Assembly (NCBI GenBank): GCA_018135685.1
Contig: JAENPR010000021.1
Coordinates: 2,418,001 to 2,482,000 of the forward strand
DNA length: 64,000 bases
Origin: Themeda triandra
Taxonomy: Eukaryota > Streptophyta > Magnoliopsida > Poales > Poaceae
Reading direction: 5' to 3'
The position numbers and the translations under genes were made by a program. Of the stretch, positions 1 through 11,826 are shown piece after piece. The notes beneath the pieces were generated by a model. That model ran no database searches and had not been told where the DNA came from. It worked only from the letters and a program-made list of their open reading frames with translations. The stretch's first letter is position 1, and each line of letters starts with the position of its first letter.

Positions 1-1606
1 GCAACAAATGCACAGGGCTTTTTTTGCTAATGCTCGACTGGCAAATAGTATATCCTCATGCCTATAACCGGTTGAGAGGAGGGGAGGAAAAAAAAAAAAG
101 GACACGAGTGTTCTAGTTATTGTGCGCCACATTGCTGGTGGCGGTTGGCACACGACGGGTGGTTGCGGGGGCTTAGATAACGGAAAAGCGACGGAGCTGA
201 AAGAAAAGCGAGCAAGCCATGGCGGCATGGCATATTGGCATGCCATCATGGAGCGTAGTAGTAGCTAAGCTAGTAGCCACCACTAGCGTCTTCTTATCAC
301 AACCATTGTTTATGAACCTGTCCAACCACAACTCAAAGGGAGGATGTCATTGCGGATTAAAAAGGGCTTCTTCCGGTTACCAACTCCGAGCTTTCGGCTC
401 CGGATCAGATAGTTACCGCGAGAAACATTTGATAAATCATCATCCACGTTTGCAGTACAGACCGAGCTCCACATCATCCATATCGCCATATGCGCAAAGG
501 CTGATGCTGTGAATGTGATGCATGCATCACACATGATCTTTTCTGCCTGGCAGGCCATCGATGCAGTACTTAATCCTGCAAGTTTACTCCTGCTAATTTA
601 GGTTCACACGCATCCCTATTGGCCACTGAACCCTTCTAGATTTGTGCTCGTGCCCACCAACCACCACCGTGCCTCCTACGACACCAGTGTAGGACTAGCG
701 TGTACTGGTTCACAGCATCTACCTTCATTTTCTCTGCCCCTGCCCCCACATGGGAGCGAAGAACCCTGTTCTTCTCCCACTCGGCACTGCGATCTGGCTG
801 GCCGCCACCACCACCATCTCCATCTCGTGGCCGTGGCTCCTGATGAGGGGGTCCTTCAGTCATTCTTGGCATCTCACAGGTAGCCCACTCCCAGTTTCTT
901 TAATGGCGCGCCACGAGTTAAGCGTCTCTGACTCACCGCAAGTGCGACGTCTAGTAGCGCCCCCACGTCGCACTTGGACCTTATTTACGCCCGTGCCGCC
1001 GCTGGTGGTTGGCTGTCTGCCCACGCCGGAGGCCGGACTCGCCCAGGCTCGGCGCGTCCATGATCCATCCATAAACCGATCCCACGATGAAATTTTAATG
1101 TGTTCACCGTGCCCCCGCGCGCCTCGCTCTCGTCGCATCCCACCGCGATGACCGAGCACGACCGCGTCCTCCTCTGTCGCGCGGTTGCTACACGAGAACG
1201 ACGCCGCATCCTTCCCGGATACGATCGGCTTGGATGAGCTCACGTACGTGTACGTATCGAGAGGACGTGCTCGATGTGAAAGAGAAACCGAATTTGGGCG
1301 CGTGCGTATGCGAAACAAGGGCGTGACGCGGACCCGGCGCGCCGCTACGAACAAATCGCGGCGGACGGCAGCGCCGCATGCAGCGGTGGAGAGGAGCCGG
1401 GGCGGGGACCGTCGGGCCATCTGGCGGCCTCATGAGACAAAACCCCGGTCCTCGCATGGATGGGAGGAGCAACCAGTCACACAGCTCACGGATCAGACCG
1501 ACACATGGAAGCGAGTGGCCACTCAGCGGCAGTGAAAACAATGGATATCTCTTGAAAGCGAAGTGGTGGTGCGACGCTGTCCTTGTCGAGTCTTTTGGTC
1601 CAACCA
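1..1606. other. Host intergenic DNA, GC-rich centre
   Basis: No gene could be supported. The stretch from about 620 to 1560 is GC-rich and has several overlapping ORFs on both strands, none with a recognisable domain. CTG and CAG occur freely here, unlike in the retrotransposons further on. It may be the promoter or 5' flank of a gene outside the window. Confidence 0.6.
750..879 (+). other. Possible first exon of an unknown gene
   Basis: An ATG in good context (G at +4, after a C-rich leader) opens a 43-codon reading frame. It starts MGAKNPVLLPLGTAIW and forms a hydrophobic, signal-anchor-like segment. The frame reaches CACAG followed directly by GTAGCC, a possible splice donor at 880. No downstream exon was identified and I do not recognise the protein. 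It may be a chance ORF in GC-rich DNA. Confidence 0.15.
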
Positions 1607-1607
1607 G

Positions 1608-1858
1608 GGCCTTGTTTAGATTGCAAGAGTTTTTACTCTCTCTCCATCACATCACCATCACATCGATTTTGATTTAAATTGGGCGATAAATGTAGGTAAA
1701 AAATTTAACTAATTACACAAGTTTGGTTTTAAATCACGAGGCGAATCTTTTGAGTCTAGTTAGTCCATAATTAGATAATATTTGTCAAATACAAACGAAA
1801 GTCTTCTGGGAGTTAGAATTCTAACTTTTCACTTTTCAACCTCAATCTAAACAAGGCC
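1608..1858. mobile_element. MITE (GGCCTTGTTTAG family), copy 1
   Basis: A 251-bp element has perfect 16-bp terminal inverted repeats, GGCCTTGTTTAGATTG at the left and its exact complement at the right. It is flanked by the 3-bp direct repeat CAG (1605-1607 and 1859-1861). It is AT-rich inside and has no ORF. The 3-bp duplication and ends resemble Tourist/Harbinger-like MITEs, but CAG is not the usual TWA target, so the superfamily is inferred. A relative in inverted orientation lies at 5108-5344. Confidence 0.85.
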
Positions 1859-2236
1859 CAGATTTCATCCGGGGCACCGGGCTGGTGAGAAGTTCTTCTT
1901 CATGTGATGGGCATGTTACCCCCTCTTTTTCTTTATTGTGTTGTGTGGAGTATTTCGTACAGGTAACGTGCCATTACATGCTAACGACACTGCTACCGGT
2001 TCCGTACAGGTATGCAGGTATCGTCGATGTAAGTGCTAATGACTTTAGCTTATTTTACTACGATTTTCCGTAGTCCATTTGAGGGGAGAAAGAAAATGAG
2101 TTTACATACATGGTCAAGCTCAGACTGCTTTGCCATGCCAAAGAGGATCTTATCAAGACGTGACAAATGGTACCACCTTGTTGGCCTTCTACCATTTTGA
2201 AATGGATAGATTGCTTCATGTTAAGAGTTATCCTTC

Positions 2237-3330
2237 CATGCCAAAATGTTGAAAATAACATCAAGATAATCCATCTCACCCTCTTTGGTGAGAACGAAAT
2301 GCTTCTCTATTAATTAGGCAAAAATCGAGGAGGATTTCTTGGCGTTCGTAGCGAACACAATTGCATGGTTATTGAAAATATTTTTAGTACATATTTATGC
2401 TCAATTGACAAACCTTTTTCACTTAATACATAAGTATTTACGTTAGAACTACGTCTTTGATCCTTTCCCCCCTTTTTTAGTCCACCAAAAATTTTCTACT
2501 CATTATAGAAATTCAGTGTCCTCCATTATTCAGAATGTGCACGAAATGTTCGGTTATTTTTAGAAAGATTAAGACTCCTTTTCAAACAATGAAAGATCAT
2601 GACTTCGGCACGGAAAAATCGAACGTATCTAGCAACATGAAAAAATCAAACTTATAGCATGGTTAGAATGTCTTTTCAGAATCCCTATCACATTCAGTAA
2701 TAGTGTAATCCAAACGTGATACTTCACCATGATCTTCAATTTGTAGTCTATTTGCATAACTTTGATAAGCAGGAATAATTCATGGGCTCAATCCACCCTA
2801 ACTGAATAAGCCCCAAGAGACGTTTTTCTTCGATGCCAAATTGTTGAAAATGAAATCAAGATAATCCATCTCATCCTCTTTGGAGAGAAATACTTCTCTA
2901 TAAATTGGGCAAAAATCGAGTACTTGGTGGTCGTAGCAAATGCGATTGCATGGTTATTGAATTTTTTAGTACAAATTTATGCTCAACTCACAAACCTTTT
3001 TCACTTAATAATACAAAATTATTTACGCTAGAACTATGTCTTTCGTCTTTTCCTCCTTTTTAATCCACTGAAAGGTTTCTACTGATTATAAAAATTCAAT
3101 TTCCCTCATTATTCCTAACGTGCGTGAAATGTTCGGTTATTTTCAGAAAGATTAAGACTCCTTTTCAAACAATGAAAGATCATGACTTCAACTCAGGAAG
3201 AATCAGAATATATATAGGAACATGAAAAAAAATCAAACTTATAGCATGGTTACAATGTCTTGTCAGAATCCCTATCCCATTTTGTAGTAGGAGTAATAGT
3301 GTAATCCAAACGTGATACTACACCATGCAT
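2237..3330. repeat. Imperfect ~500-bp direct duplication
   Basis: Unit 1 (about 2237-2732) and unit 2 (about 2834-3330) align over most of their length. Shared blocks include TTGTTGAAAAT-type starts, CAAGATAATCCATCTCA, GCAAAAATCGAG, TTGCATGGTTATTGAA, CAAACCTTTTTCACTTAATA and GTGTAATCCAAACGTGATAC at the far end. The units start about 597 bp apart and differ by many substitutions and small indels, so the duplication is old. No protein is recognisable, and the source could be an unclassified transposon or a pseudogene. Confidence 0.75.
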
Positions 3331-3570
3331 AAGGGCATAGACAATGCAGGCGTGGTTTCTTTCAAAAGTAGTGGGGCCCAAATAGAAATGGAAAACGTTA
3401 AGTTCCTATCTATCAAATCCGAGCATATTTTTATTGTCTTGCAATTCGATTGCCTCAATCTCTGACCCCATTTTTCTCGAGCGCTTCCTGATTCTAGTAA
3501 TGACCAATACCATTATCCACATGTTCCTGAACTACAAACATTTCTGATTATTGATATTGCCTCTATATAA

Positions 3571-3690
3571 TACTCCATCCATTTGTAATAAGGTGTATTT
3601 GTATATATTAAAGTCTTTGGAAGCATAACTTGACCATCAATTATTTTTGCAATATATAATCATTTGCTACAAAAACAATTGCCATATATC
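3571..3690. mobile_element. Stowaway-like MITE fragment
   Basis: TACTCCATCCATTTGTAATA resembles the conserved 'CTCCNTCCGT' end of grass Stowaway-type elements. An AT-rich body follows, with the usual phrases about AAAGTCTTTG and ACTTGACCATCAATTA. I could not find the opposite inverted end, so this is probably truncated. Confidence 0.4.
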
Positions 3691-4387
3691 TAAAAAAGAT
3701 AATCTCTCCGGCCTCCGTTCACACACACAAACATGTGCATAATTCGAATAGTTGTTGACTGAAAATTACGAAGTTCGAATATTTGAATTCTAATACCCCC
3801 CATAAGTATTCGCAAGGGGTAGTAATCCTTCTATCCTAGTTGTGTCTGAAGCGACATTTTCTTATCTTTTTCAGATAATTAAGGCATCTCAAGTACTGAA
3901 ATTCAGTGCCGTCATGAAAAAGATTATTTGAGACGCGTACGAAATGTTCTCTTTTTTTTCTTCACAGACGTGGCTTTGCATAAAAAAAATGTTCTGTTAT
4001 TGATTCTCTTTGTTGGCGCATCGAGGGCTTCAGACCTCCCACCACACTGTACTAGCACAATTCTGATACTCCACCCGTGCAGCTTTGTGTTATCATCTAA
4101 TAGTGCTTTGCAATATTATTTGTCTCCCATTTTTCTATAGAGAAATATCTTCCCGGAACATTTTAAAACAAAATTGTGCTAGTCTATTCAATCAGAGAAT
4201 ATGGCCACGATTTTCATGCCATGCGGATGCTGACTGATATCTATCATCGGCCCCTAATAAAAGCGAAGAAAATATATGCTGGTTTCTTTAGGATTATCAT
4301 CTGCGCCCCAACTGCCACAGAACTGGATTAAATTCAACCACAGTTTATGATCTGTCGGTCATCTTTCTTTGCTTCCGGCACTGCAAA
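3691..4387. other. AT-rich intergenic DNA, nothing recognised
   Basis: Low-complexity AT-rich sequence with poly-T runs. The only ORF of note (3928-4140) starts inside a poly-T tract and shows no domain. I see no gene or repeat with defined ends. Confidence 0.6.
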
Positions 4388-4556
4388 GAACCACTGCAAA
4401 GCTGTACAAGTTACGTTGGCTAAATGCAACAGCAGCAATACGTGTAGGAGTACTAGCTAAACGCAGCAAGAACCACTGCAAAGCTGTACAAGTTACGTTA
4501 AGCAAGCTAAATGCAACAGCAGCAATACGTGTAGGAGTACTAGCTAAACGCACCAG
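4388..4556. repeat. 82-bp tandem duplication
   Basis: Two head-to-tail copies start GAACCACTGCAAAGCTGTAC at 4388 and 4470. Both contain CAACAGCAGCAATACGTGTA and end TACTAGCTAAACGCA. Copy 2 has a 6-bp insertion after TTACGTTA. The near-identity points to a recent local duplication. ORFs cross it on both strands but are not protein-like. Confidence 0.85.
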
Positions 4557-5107
4557 CAGTAATACGTCTACTACTCGCAGCAGGCAGGCCTTTGCAGCTC
4601 TGCTTTTGCATGCAGCAGTCAAATTTACTGTAGCACAACTCAATAATGGCCCCCCCTTCACTTTACACCAAGCTCCGTCGCTGACCGGCAGCCTGCATGA
4701 TGTAGGAATCTAAGATGGTTTGTTGAACTGTCAGCCTTGTGAAAGCAAGAGATCTACCAGCAAGGCCAAAACGGCTCTCAGATAAGACATTTTTTCCCCA
4801 GACGAGTCTCTGCCAAACTGAAACAAACTGCCACATGTACACCTCGAACGTTTCACCAAACGTTCATAGCTAAACCTCAGCTTTTATTTCCCACACTGAT
4901 ATGTATACCGTACGCCGTTTGGTGATGAGTCGATGTGTACGAAATGGCAAACATCCAATCTGTTTTGGCTTGGTTTAGCTGTATCATGGCCATATCATGC
5001 GCCAGCGGACTAGCCTTGTCCAGCCGGCAGGCAAACAAGAGCTTAGCCCAGCTAGGGCCGCCGTGCAACAACACGGCGCAAGCTTGATAAGGACGAAATC
5101 CATCTAT
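4557..5107. other. Intergenic DNA, nothing recognised
   Basis: A mixed-composition spacer between the tandem duplication and the second MITE. No coding signal or repeat structure is visible. Confidence 0.55.
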
Positions 5108-5344
5108 GGCCTTGTTTAGATGGCTAAAAATATGAACCTGATAAATAGTAATATTTTTGTCTTATTTGGCAAATATTGTCCAATCGTGGACCAACTAGCT
5201 CAAAAGATTCGTCTCGTGATATACAACTAAACTGTGTAATTAGTTAGTTTTTTTCTACATTTAATGCTTTCCATCTGGCTAAAAATTGATGTGATGGAGA
5301 GAGAGTCATATTTCTAGCCTTTTGCAACCCAACTAAACAAGGCC
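5108..5344. mobile_element. MITE (GGCCTTGTTTAG family), copy 2, inverted
   Basis: The element has ends GGCCTTGTTTAG and CTAAACAAGGCC. Its interior, read on the minus strand, matches MITE copy 1: shared phrases include AACTAATTACACA, CGAATCTTTTGAG, CTAGTTNGTCCA and AATATTTG. It is therefore the same family in the opposite orientation. I could not identify a clean 3-bp target duplication. Confidence 0.8.
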
Positions 5345-5509
5345 ATCTGCTCATATCATGCGGTGTTTGTGCATTTATTTGGATGCATTTTTCCACGTCT
5401 ATAAACTCTATCCATAGCAGCATAGCTCGCTGTTTGTGTGGCTAGCACCACTGCACCAGGCTACGGAATTGGAACGTAGCACAGCTGGTTAAAGGCCATG
5501 CGATGGCCG
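5345..5509. other. Host flank of the Copia insertion
   Basis: Short host sequence ending at the target duplication. It continues on the far side of the Copia element at 30707, so the pre-insertion site joins 5514 to 30707. Confidence 0.6.
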
Positions 5510-5514
5510 AGGAG
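5510..5514. repeat. Target-site duplication of the Copia element (AGGAG)
   Basis: AGGAG lies directly left of the LTR start TGAAGGACC (5515). The same AGGAG is directly right of the far LTR end (30702-30706, after GTGTCCTCA). The match shows that the left and right Copia LTRs belong to one insertion 25 kb across, despite the nested element. Confidence 0.9.
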
Positions 5515-7591
5515 TGAAGGACCGGAATCGGCGACCAGAGGAGGGGGGGTGAATGGGAGCCTCAAATTTCTTTCGAAATATTTGGCCACTGTCCCAAATT
5601 CAAACCCCAAGAAGTAAAATCCCCAAATCTAAAATACTCGCACCAACCGATGATGGGAGTATCTAGATAATTTCTTTAGGGTGATAGAAACCCAACGCAA
5701 CAAGCGGAATACAAAACGGAGCTCTAACAATCAAACCGCGGAAGAAATCGGAGTGATAAACTCTACTGCAAAGAATAACAGGCACTGTACGCTGGGCCAA
5801 GCTAATGCTCACTGGAGCCCAAGATCAAGATTCATGCACTTCATTTGAAATAAAGAATTTGCTATGAAAGCTCCTGTATGTAAAAAGTGACATCTCGGAA
5901 TTTGAAAAGCAAACACGTTGCTAAAATAAATTTCAGCAAACAAGGAGTAAGCTGCTTGCTCTCTGTTGCTACCTCGAACCTGTACTCTTACTGAGAGAAT
6001 CGAAACGATCAGGCAAGAAAGCAAATGGAGGGTCTGCACTCCAACACAATAGATTGAACACTGGTCAACAAGCCCGAAGCTGTTCACGGCTGCTGGTTCT
6101 GATGATTGAATCGCCTGAAACTTGAGGCGCAAGGGAAGCTGGCGGGCCACCTGCTCTCTCGAGAAACACGAGCATAAGAACTGACAGATCGAAAGACGAA
6201 CGAGAAGAAGAGAACCGAACTTGACTTCTGTCAAACGAAATCAGCGATACTAGGAAGGAAACACTCAAAGACAAATTACGGAGAAGGTTACTTGCTCAAG
6301 CAATAGGAGTTCAAGTGACGTGCTTGAGATGGATTTAAATATTCCTATCACTAATGCTTGAACTAGTCATCGATCCCCAAGAAACAAAAGTCGGAAGAGC
6401 GAGAATAGAATTTCATATCGAGCACTAGCACGGCACGAGGCTAATCTTGACAAACTCAATTCCAAACCGGCGAGGGCGACTGCCGGTTCCCGTCCACGAA
6501 CACAAAGCGTCGAACACCAAACGGACACCGAACGACGAGAGAAGAGCGATAGGCTATTCAGATCCAAAATTTCAAGGAACCGAGAAAAAGCAACCTCATG
6601 CTCCCAGATTTTGCACAAAGCAATTCGCAAAGTGAGAATAGAAAGCTACTCGGAAGATCATTACTCGAAACAAAGCGTAACTTTGTAAATCGAAGAAATT
6701 CGAACCGGGAGAACAAGAGTCGCGAGAACCAAAAGCACAAAGACACGGAGGCAAACTAAAATCACGATCTGATTTTCCAAAAGACCGAGAGGTCACGGTG
6801 AGGTTAAGGCCTCACTTCCCATACCAAAAATCTCCAAAGAACAAGGACGAAAATCTCGGGTTTTTACTCTCTCTAACATGGCAGTAGAAGAGAAAACCTA
6901 CAGCTAGAAGGGAAAAACGAAAAATGAGAAGAGGAGAGGTGAGGGGGAAGGGAGACCCTCATCCTTTATTTATAGGGGCAAGCCTATTTTACATTCCTTC
7001 TTTGCCCTTGGATACATGAAGAGCCAAACCACTTAGCCAGGGGCATAAGGGTCCAACTCGAGACTTCACTTGATCCGACGGCCACCGCGCCTTCTCACCG
7101 GTAGCCTTGCTTCCAAGCAATCTCCCCGATGCCGCCACGTGTCGTCCGTCCGCACCGGGACCTCCGCCCCGGTTTTGAGGCGCAAACCGGGAAACCCGCC
7201 GCCGATGGTTTTGAGGCGAAACCACCAAACCCTCCGCGAGTAGCGTAGCCCATACGCATCCCCGCCGTGTACACTTGCGCTCGTCGATGTCCTGTCGGCC
7301 ACCACGGCCGGCCACCCGGTCCTCGGGTCCTCGATCCAAGCCTCACGTCCGCCCTTCACCGCACCCGGTCCGTCGGCCACGGCACGCCCTACTTGATCTT
7401 CACCGACCGTCGACCACCGTCTCCGAGCTCGACACTGCGGACAACATGAGCCAAGAGACACCATTGTTTGACACGAAGCCGCGTGCCACGGTTAGTAAGA
7501 CTCACACACACACGCCTTGTGTTGGCATGTTGACGATCACTCATCACACAAAGGTCCACACAATGGTTATGGTAAAAACCATGTGTCCTCA
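5515..7591 (-). repeat. Copia 3' LTR (2077 bp)
   Basis: On the minus strand it runs from TGAGGACACATGG (at 7591) to ...GGTCCTTCA (at 5515), a TG...CA LTR. Its 5938-7591 part is matched by 29050-30701. The poly-C tract near its end (about 5548-5556, seen as GGGGGGG on the plus strand) is common in grass Copia LTRs of this type. ORFs across it are not coding. Confidence 0.92.
6966..6974 (-). promoter_or_regulatory. TATA box of the Copia 3' LTR
   Basis: The minus strand reads TATAAATAA after CCC, about 620 bp into the LTR. The identical box is at 30067-30075 in the other LTR. Position and conservation fit the LTR promoter. Confidence 0.6.
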
Positions 7592-7601
7592 ATCTCCCCT
7601 T
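7592..7601 (-). other. Copia polypurine tract
   Basis: The minus strand reads AAGGGGAGAT immediately before the 3' LTR start TGAGGAC. This is the expected place and composition for the plus-strand primer, and it fixes the element's orientation. Confidence 0.8.
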
Positions 7602-9185
7602 GATGAGTGCATTGTCAACACCAACACAAACCAGACAACCCATCCAAATGACCAAGAGCCAAAGAAAAGCGAAAAACGGGTCACTTGCAATGAGCAAAGC
7701 AAAGTCACAACTTGGTCCCCAAAGACATGGGCAACGGCTCGACGCGACCAAGAAAACCAAAGCTAGCCCTCAAGAAGAGGCAAAAGGCTCAACACCACTA
7801 GCAAGGCAAAGAAAACATGAAGAACTGCTAGACCCTCAAGAAGAGGCAACGGCTCAACACATCTAGCAAAAGCGGCTCAAAGCGGAGTGCAACTCCCCCT
7901 TGACAAATGCATACTCACAAATGAGCTCTCGGATTTGTGGATGTTTCTCCCCTTTGTTGGCACATGCACTTATCAAGATTAGATCAAAAGAGGCGCAACC
8001 CCCCTCAAATCATGCCATGAAAGAAATGCAAAATGAGAGCTTCACAAGTATAGCAATTTGAGTACATGGATGATCTAGCAAGTATGGCAAGTGTATAACA
8101 AATGGCACAAGACAAAACCAATGCTCAAGCGATCAAGTGGTACGGAGTATGAAACATAAGCATTTGATCGGGTGTTGGGCATTTTATAAAAGGTGTTCAC
8201 CAAAAAGAATAGCACCTGGCACATTTAAGCGGAGATCAAACAAGTGCTAACACATGTATACAAGAGTGAACTACCCCATATAACGGTCACACATCATGTC
8301 TCAAAGATACACTTAACAACACTTGTAACTACAACATTGATCGAGTTAAAACGGTAGTTAACAAGGTTTCATTTAGACATGTGTAAACGAGAGGATCAAA
8401 AACTGTCCGCCAAAAAGATTGTTTTTATCATGTTTTTCAACCACGCCGAGTTCATCCCTTAGTGCAAGTGGGAAGCTGTCTCGTCACGAGTGGTTGTGGA
8501 CTAGCACTACAATGCCCAAGTTCATCTCACTCGAATGAATGAGAAGCAATCTCGTGACATTGCCGTGGGACAGAAAAGATCCAACTCAAAACTTTTCATC
8601 ATTTCTTAGCTTAGACATCAAGTTTTAGCACAAGATTATCAAGAGATCCGAGCTAAGTGAATGACTCAAGAAACATGAGACATAGCAACTCAAGCATACA
8701 TATGAAAGCAACAAGGTTCTCACAAAACCTACACATGCTAGTTGCCATCTCAAAGGTGAACATTTTTCGGGTTGCATCAAGATTTAAGCAGGTTCACATT
8801 TAGAAAACGGAGGCTTAACTCATAACATGTAACAAGTGATCGAAGAAGCCTAAGCCGCAAGCTCCAAGTGACATACACAAGACATACTAGCAAGAGCATG
8901 AATGTAATCAAAAACTACTATAGTCATGAAGCTCAAAAAAGATAATATGATACATGATGATATGCAATATGATACACATGTAAAGCCAAACAAAAGCAAA
9001 GAAGAAAGCCAAAGATCATACTATACATCAAAATACGGCTACCCTACTCTAAAAGGGTAGCAAATGCCCAACTCCGCTCTCAAGTGGGCAAGCGGGTTTG
9101 ATCCGGGGCTTTGTGAAGATATCGGCAAAGTTTGTTCATGGGTTCTCACAGTGAAGGTCTATGTCTCCTTTCTCTTGGTGATCTC
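7602..9185 (-). other. Copia 3' non-coding region
   Basis: About 1.6 kb between the RNase H end and the PPT with no coding signal. It contains an imperfect 66-bp repeat (CCCTCAAGAAGAGGCAA at 7767 and 7833) and A-rich stretches. Phrases such as CTCCCCCTTGACAAATGCAT are the kind seen downstream of pol in SIRE-type grass elements. No envelope-like ORF is readable. Confidence 0.6.
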
Positions 9186-10545
9186 TCAAGAAGTGATATC
9201 GGATCTCAATGTGCTTGGTTTTTGAGTGGAGTCTTGGGTTCTTAGCAACGCTAATGGCACTAGTCTTTGTCCGAAAAGAGGCACTTTCCTAAAGTTCAAC
9301 CCATAGTCTCTCAAGGTAGCAACCACCCAAAGCAGCGAGAACAACACGCGCGGCGGCGACATACTCGGCCTCACAAGTGGATTGGGAAATAGAAGACATT
9401 TGCGAGACGACCAAGAGATCAACGACGAACCCAAAAACTCACAAGTTCCCGAAGTGGACTTTCTCTTAATTCGATCACCCGCATAATCGCATCGAATAAC
9501 CCGAAAGAGAAAGAGATGAAGAGGTCGAGTACCATAGACCAAGCTCGGGAGTGAAGCGAAGGTACCGTAAGATGCGTTCGACTGCTCGCCGATGCGAAGT
9601 GCGCGGTGAAGACCGGAAGCGTGCGCAAAGCGAGACGGCGAACCGGATGTCGGGCCTTGTCGCCGTCGGTACAGCAACGACCCGATCATGCCGCGGTACT
9701 CCTTCCGGTCCACGACTTCTCCTTCTAGATCGGCATCCAAGGCGGTCGTGGTCGACATGGGAGTTTGAAGTGGCTTGGCATCACCCATGTCGAAGCGCTT
9801 CGGAAGATCCTTCGTGTACTTGCCTTGATGTACAAATGTCCCTTCTCGAGTTTGCTTGATTTGCAAACCGAGAAAGAACGTCGACTCACCCATCATGCTC
9901 ATCTCGAACTCCCGCTCATCATATCGAAAACTTTGCAACAAGAGCATGTGACGAACCACCAAAAATGATGTCATCGACATAAATCTGCACCAAGAGAGTG
10001 TCACCGCCATGCTTGAGGAGAAACAAGGTTTTGTCAACCGACCCCATGGTAAAACCCTTGCCCAAAGCAAAAAGGACTTCAATCGCTCATACCACGCTCT
10101 TGGGGCTTGTTTGAGACCATATAGGGCTTTGTGGAGTTTAAAAACATGGTCGGGATGCTTGGGATTTTCAAAGCCCGGGGGTTGCCTCACATACACTTCC
10201 TCATCTATGTACCCATTCGGAAAAGCGCTCTTTACATCCATTTGATACGGCTTGAACCCTTTCGAAGCCGCATAAGCTAGGAAGATCCTAATGGCTTCTA
10301 AACGGGCAACGAGGTGCAAAAGTTTCCTCATAATCTATCCCCTCTTCCCGACGGTACCCCCGAGCAACCAACCTAGCCTTGTTTCTCACCACAACCCCAT
10401 CCTCACTCGCTTGTTCTTGAACACCCACTTGGTTCTTATGGGATGACACGAGGTGGAGGTGGCACTAAAACCCACACTTGGTTTCTCTCAAAGTTCTCAA
10501 GCTCCTCATGCATGGCATTCACCCAACTGGATCGTTAATGCCTCA
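9186..10545 (-). pseudogene. Copia reverse transcriptase and RNase H, frame-broken
   Basis: The longest open stretch (10331 to 9186, 381 codons) carries Copia RT hallmarks: VARLEAIR, QMDVKSAFPNGYIDEEVYV, RQPPGFENP and KALYGLKQAPRAWYERL. Upstream, 10332-10545, other frames give EDGVVVRNKARLVARGY. The catalytic YVDD box is present but one frame off (it reads as MSMT in the long ORF), and FLGLQIKQ and GSLLY then return to frame. RNase H phrases (ADRIKRKSTSGTCEFLG-like, then SWSSRK) follow near 9420. Several single-base shifts interrupt it, some at CTG/CAG sites where the consensus itself is suspect. Confidence 0.9.
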
Positions 10546-11826
10546 ACCACTTCTTTGGGTTCGAAATTTGCAACAAAAGCGAGAATGTGCAAAGTGTGAA
10601 ATCTCATAAGATGCATTGCGAGTGACCCGCTCATTTATGTTACCGATCATGGTTGAAGGAGGATGGTGATGCTGAATGTGTCGTGGTGCTTCCCTTGATG
10701 AAGACGCCTCCCCCTCAACAGCAGCTGGAGCTCCCTCAGGTGCAGCTGGAACAAGCTGAGGAGCCTGGTCGTACGGTCCCCATGTGGTGGAGGATGTAGC
10801 AGTGGGGCCGTCAACCGAAGTAGTCATCGCAGGGTCAACTGGGGCAGCCGGTGGAGTCGGCTCGGGATCACCCCAATCGGCATCGTCCTGCTCCTCCTCC
10901 ACAAAAATGCTCTTGTTCATCTCCTCATCACCTGCACTCTCAAAGACAGAAGAAGAACAAGGTGCGGTCTCATCGAAGGTGACTTCACAAGTCTCCATGA
11001 CACGGTTAGTCTCAAGATTAAGTACTCGATAAGCATGCGAATGAGATGCATAACCAAGAAAAATCCCGTCGAAGATCTCGATTCAAATTTGTCTAAGTTT
11101 CCCTTCTTCAAGATAAAGCACTTGCACTTGACCAAACACCCGAAAATGGCTCACTTTTGGCAAACCGTCAAACCGCAACTCATAAGAGGTCTTCTTCGTA
11201 AAAGCTCGAAGGAAAATGTGATTTGAAACATAGCAAGCCGTGTTGATTGCTTCAGCCCAATAGCGCCTAGGAGTCCTATGCTCATCAAGCATCGTCCGGC
11301 CATCTCAACAAGGGTCCGATTCTTGCGTTCAACAATCCCATTTCTTTGTGGGACATACGGCGAGGAAAAGCGATGTTCAAGACCTATAGATGAGCAAAAG
11401 GTCTCAAAATGAGTATTCTTGAATTCGGTGCCATTGTCAGCGCGAATAGCTCGCATGGCATGCTTTGGTAACTCATTTTGCAACCTTAAGATCAAGTCAT
11501 GAACATGAGTAAAAGCCTCATCTTTGCTCTCCATGAAAAAGACCCACGAATAGCGAGAAAAGTCATCAACCACGACCAACACGTACCACTTTCCACCATC
11601 GGCCGGACCCGAGCTGGACCTACGGTGTCCATATGTAAAAGCTCGCCGGGCCCCTTGGTCATCACTTGGTTCACGGGAGGATGAGAAGCTGCAATCATCT
11701 TCCGTGACGGCACGGATGACAAACAAGATCCTTCTCAAACTTGAGCTTGGGCAAACCCGAATTAGATCAAGTGAGCTCAATCTTGCAAGCAAGTCGAAAC
11801 TCAAGTGACCAAGTCGCGGTGCCACT
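10543..11826 (-). pseudogene. Copia integrase and IN-RT linker, frame-broken
   Basis: The 11825-11151 frame holds the integrase core: VVDDFSRYSWVFFM, RADNGTEFKN, and SPYVPQRNGIVERKNRTL with the catalytic glutamate. A frame shift follows, after which 11292-11083 gives HRTPRRYWAEAINTACYVSN and VSHFRVFG. The linker to RT (10998-10543) is acidic and Pro/Ala-rich and ends REAPRHIQHHHPPSTMIG, a phrase typical of grass Copia polyproteins. DDE residues are visible but not in one open frame. Confidence 0.88.

Noticed and set aside
860..1420. 186-codon minus-strand ORF
   Set aside because: Arginine/serine-rich translation of GC-rich DNA with no domain; overlapping ORFs exist on the other strand.
5809..6234. 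ORFs on both strands in 5800-6800
   Set aside because: They lie inside the Copia LTR, and the equivalent positions in the partner LTR do not keep the frame.
7066..7766. Several 80-160-codon ORFs
   Set aside because: GC-rich part of the Copia LTR repeated at 30100-30800 with different frames.
7592..9185. Envelope-like gene downstream of Copia pol
   Set aside because: SIRE elements can carry one, but no ORF above about 90 codons or membrane segment is readable here.
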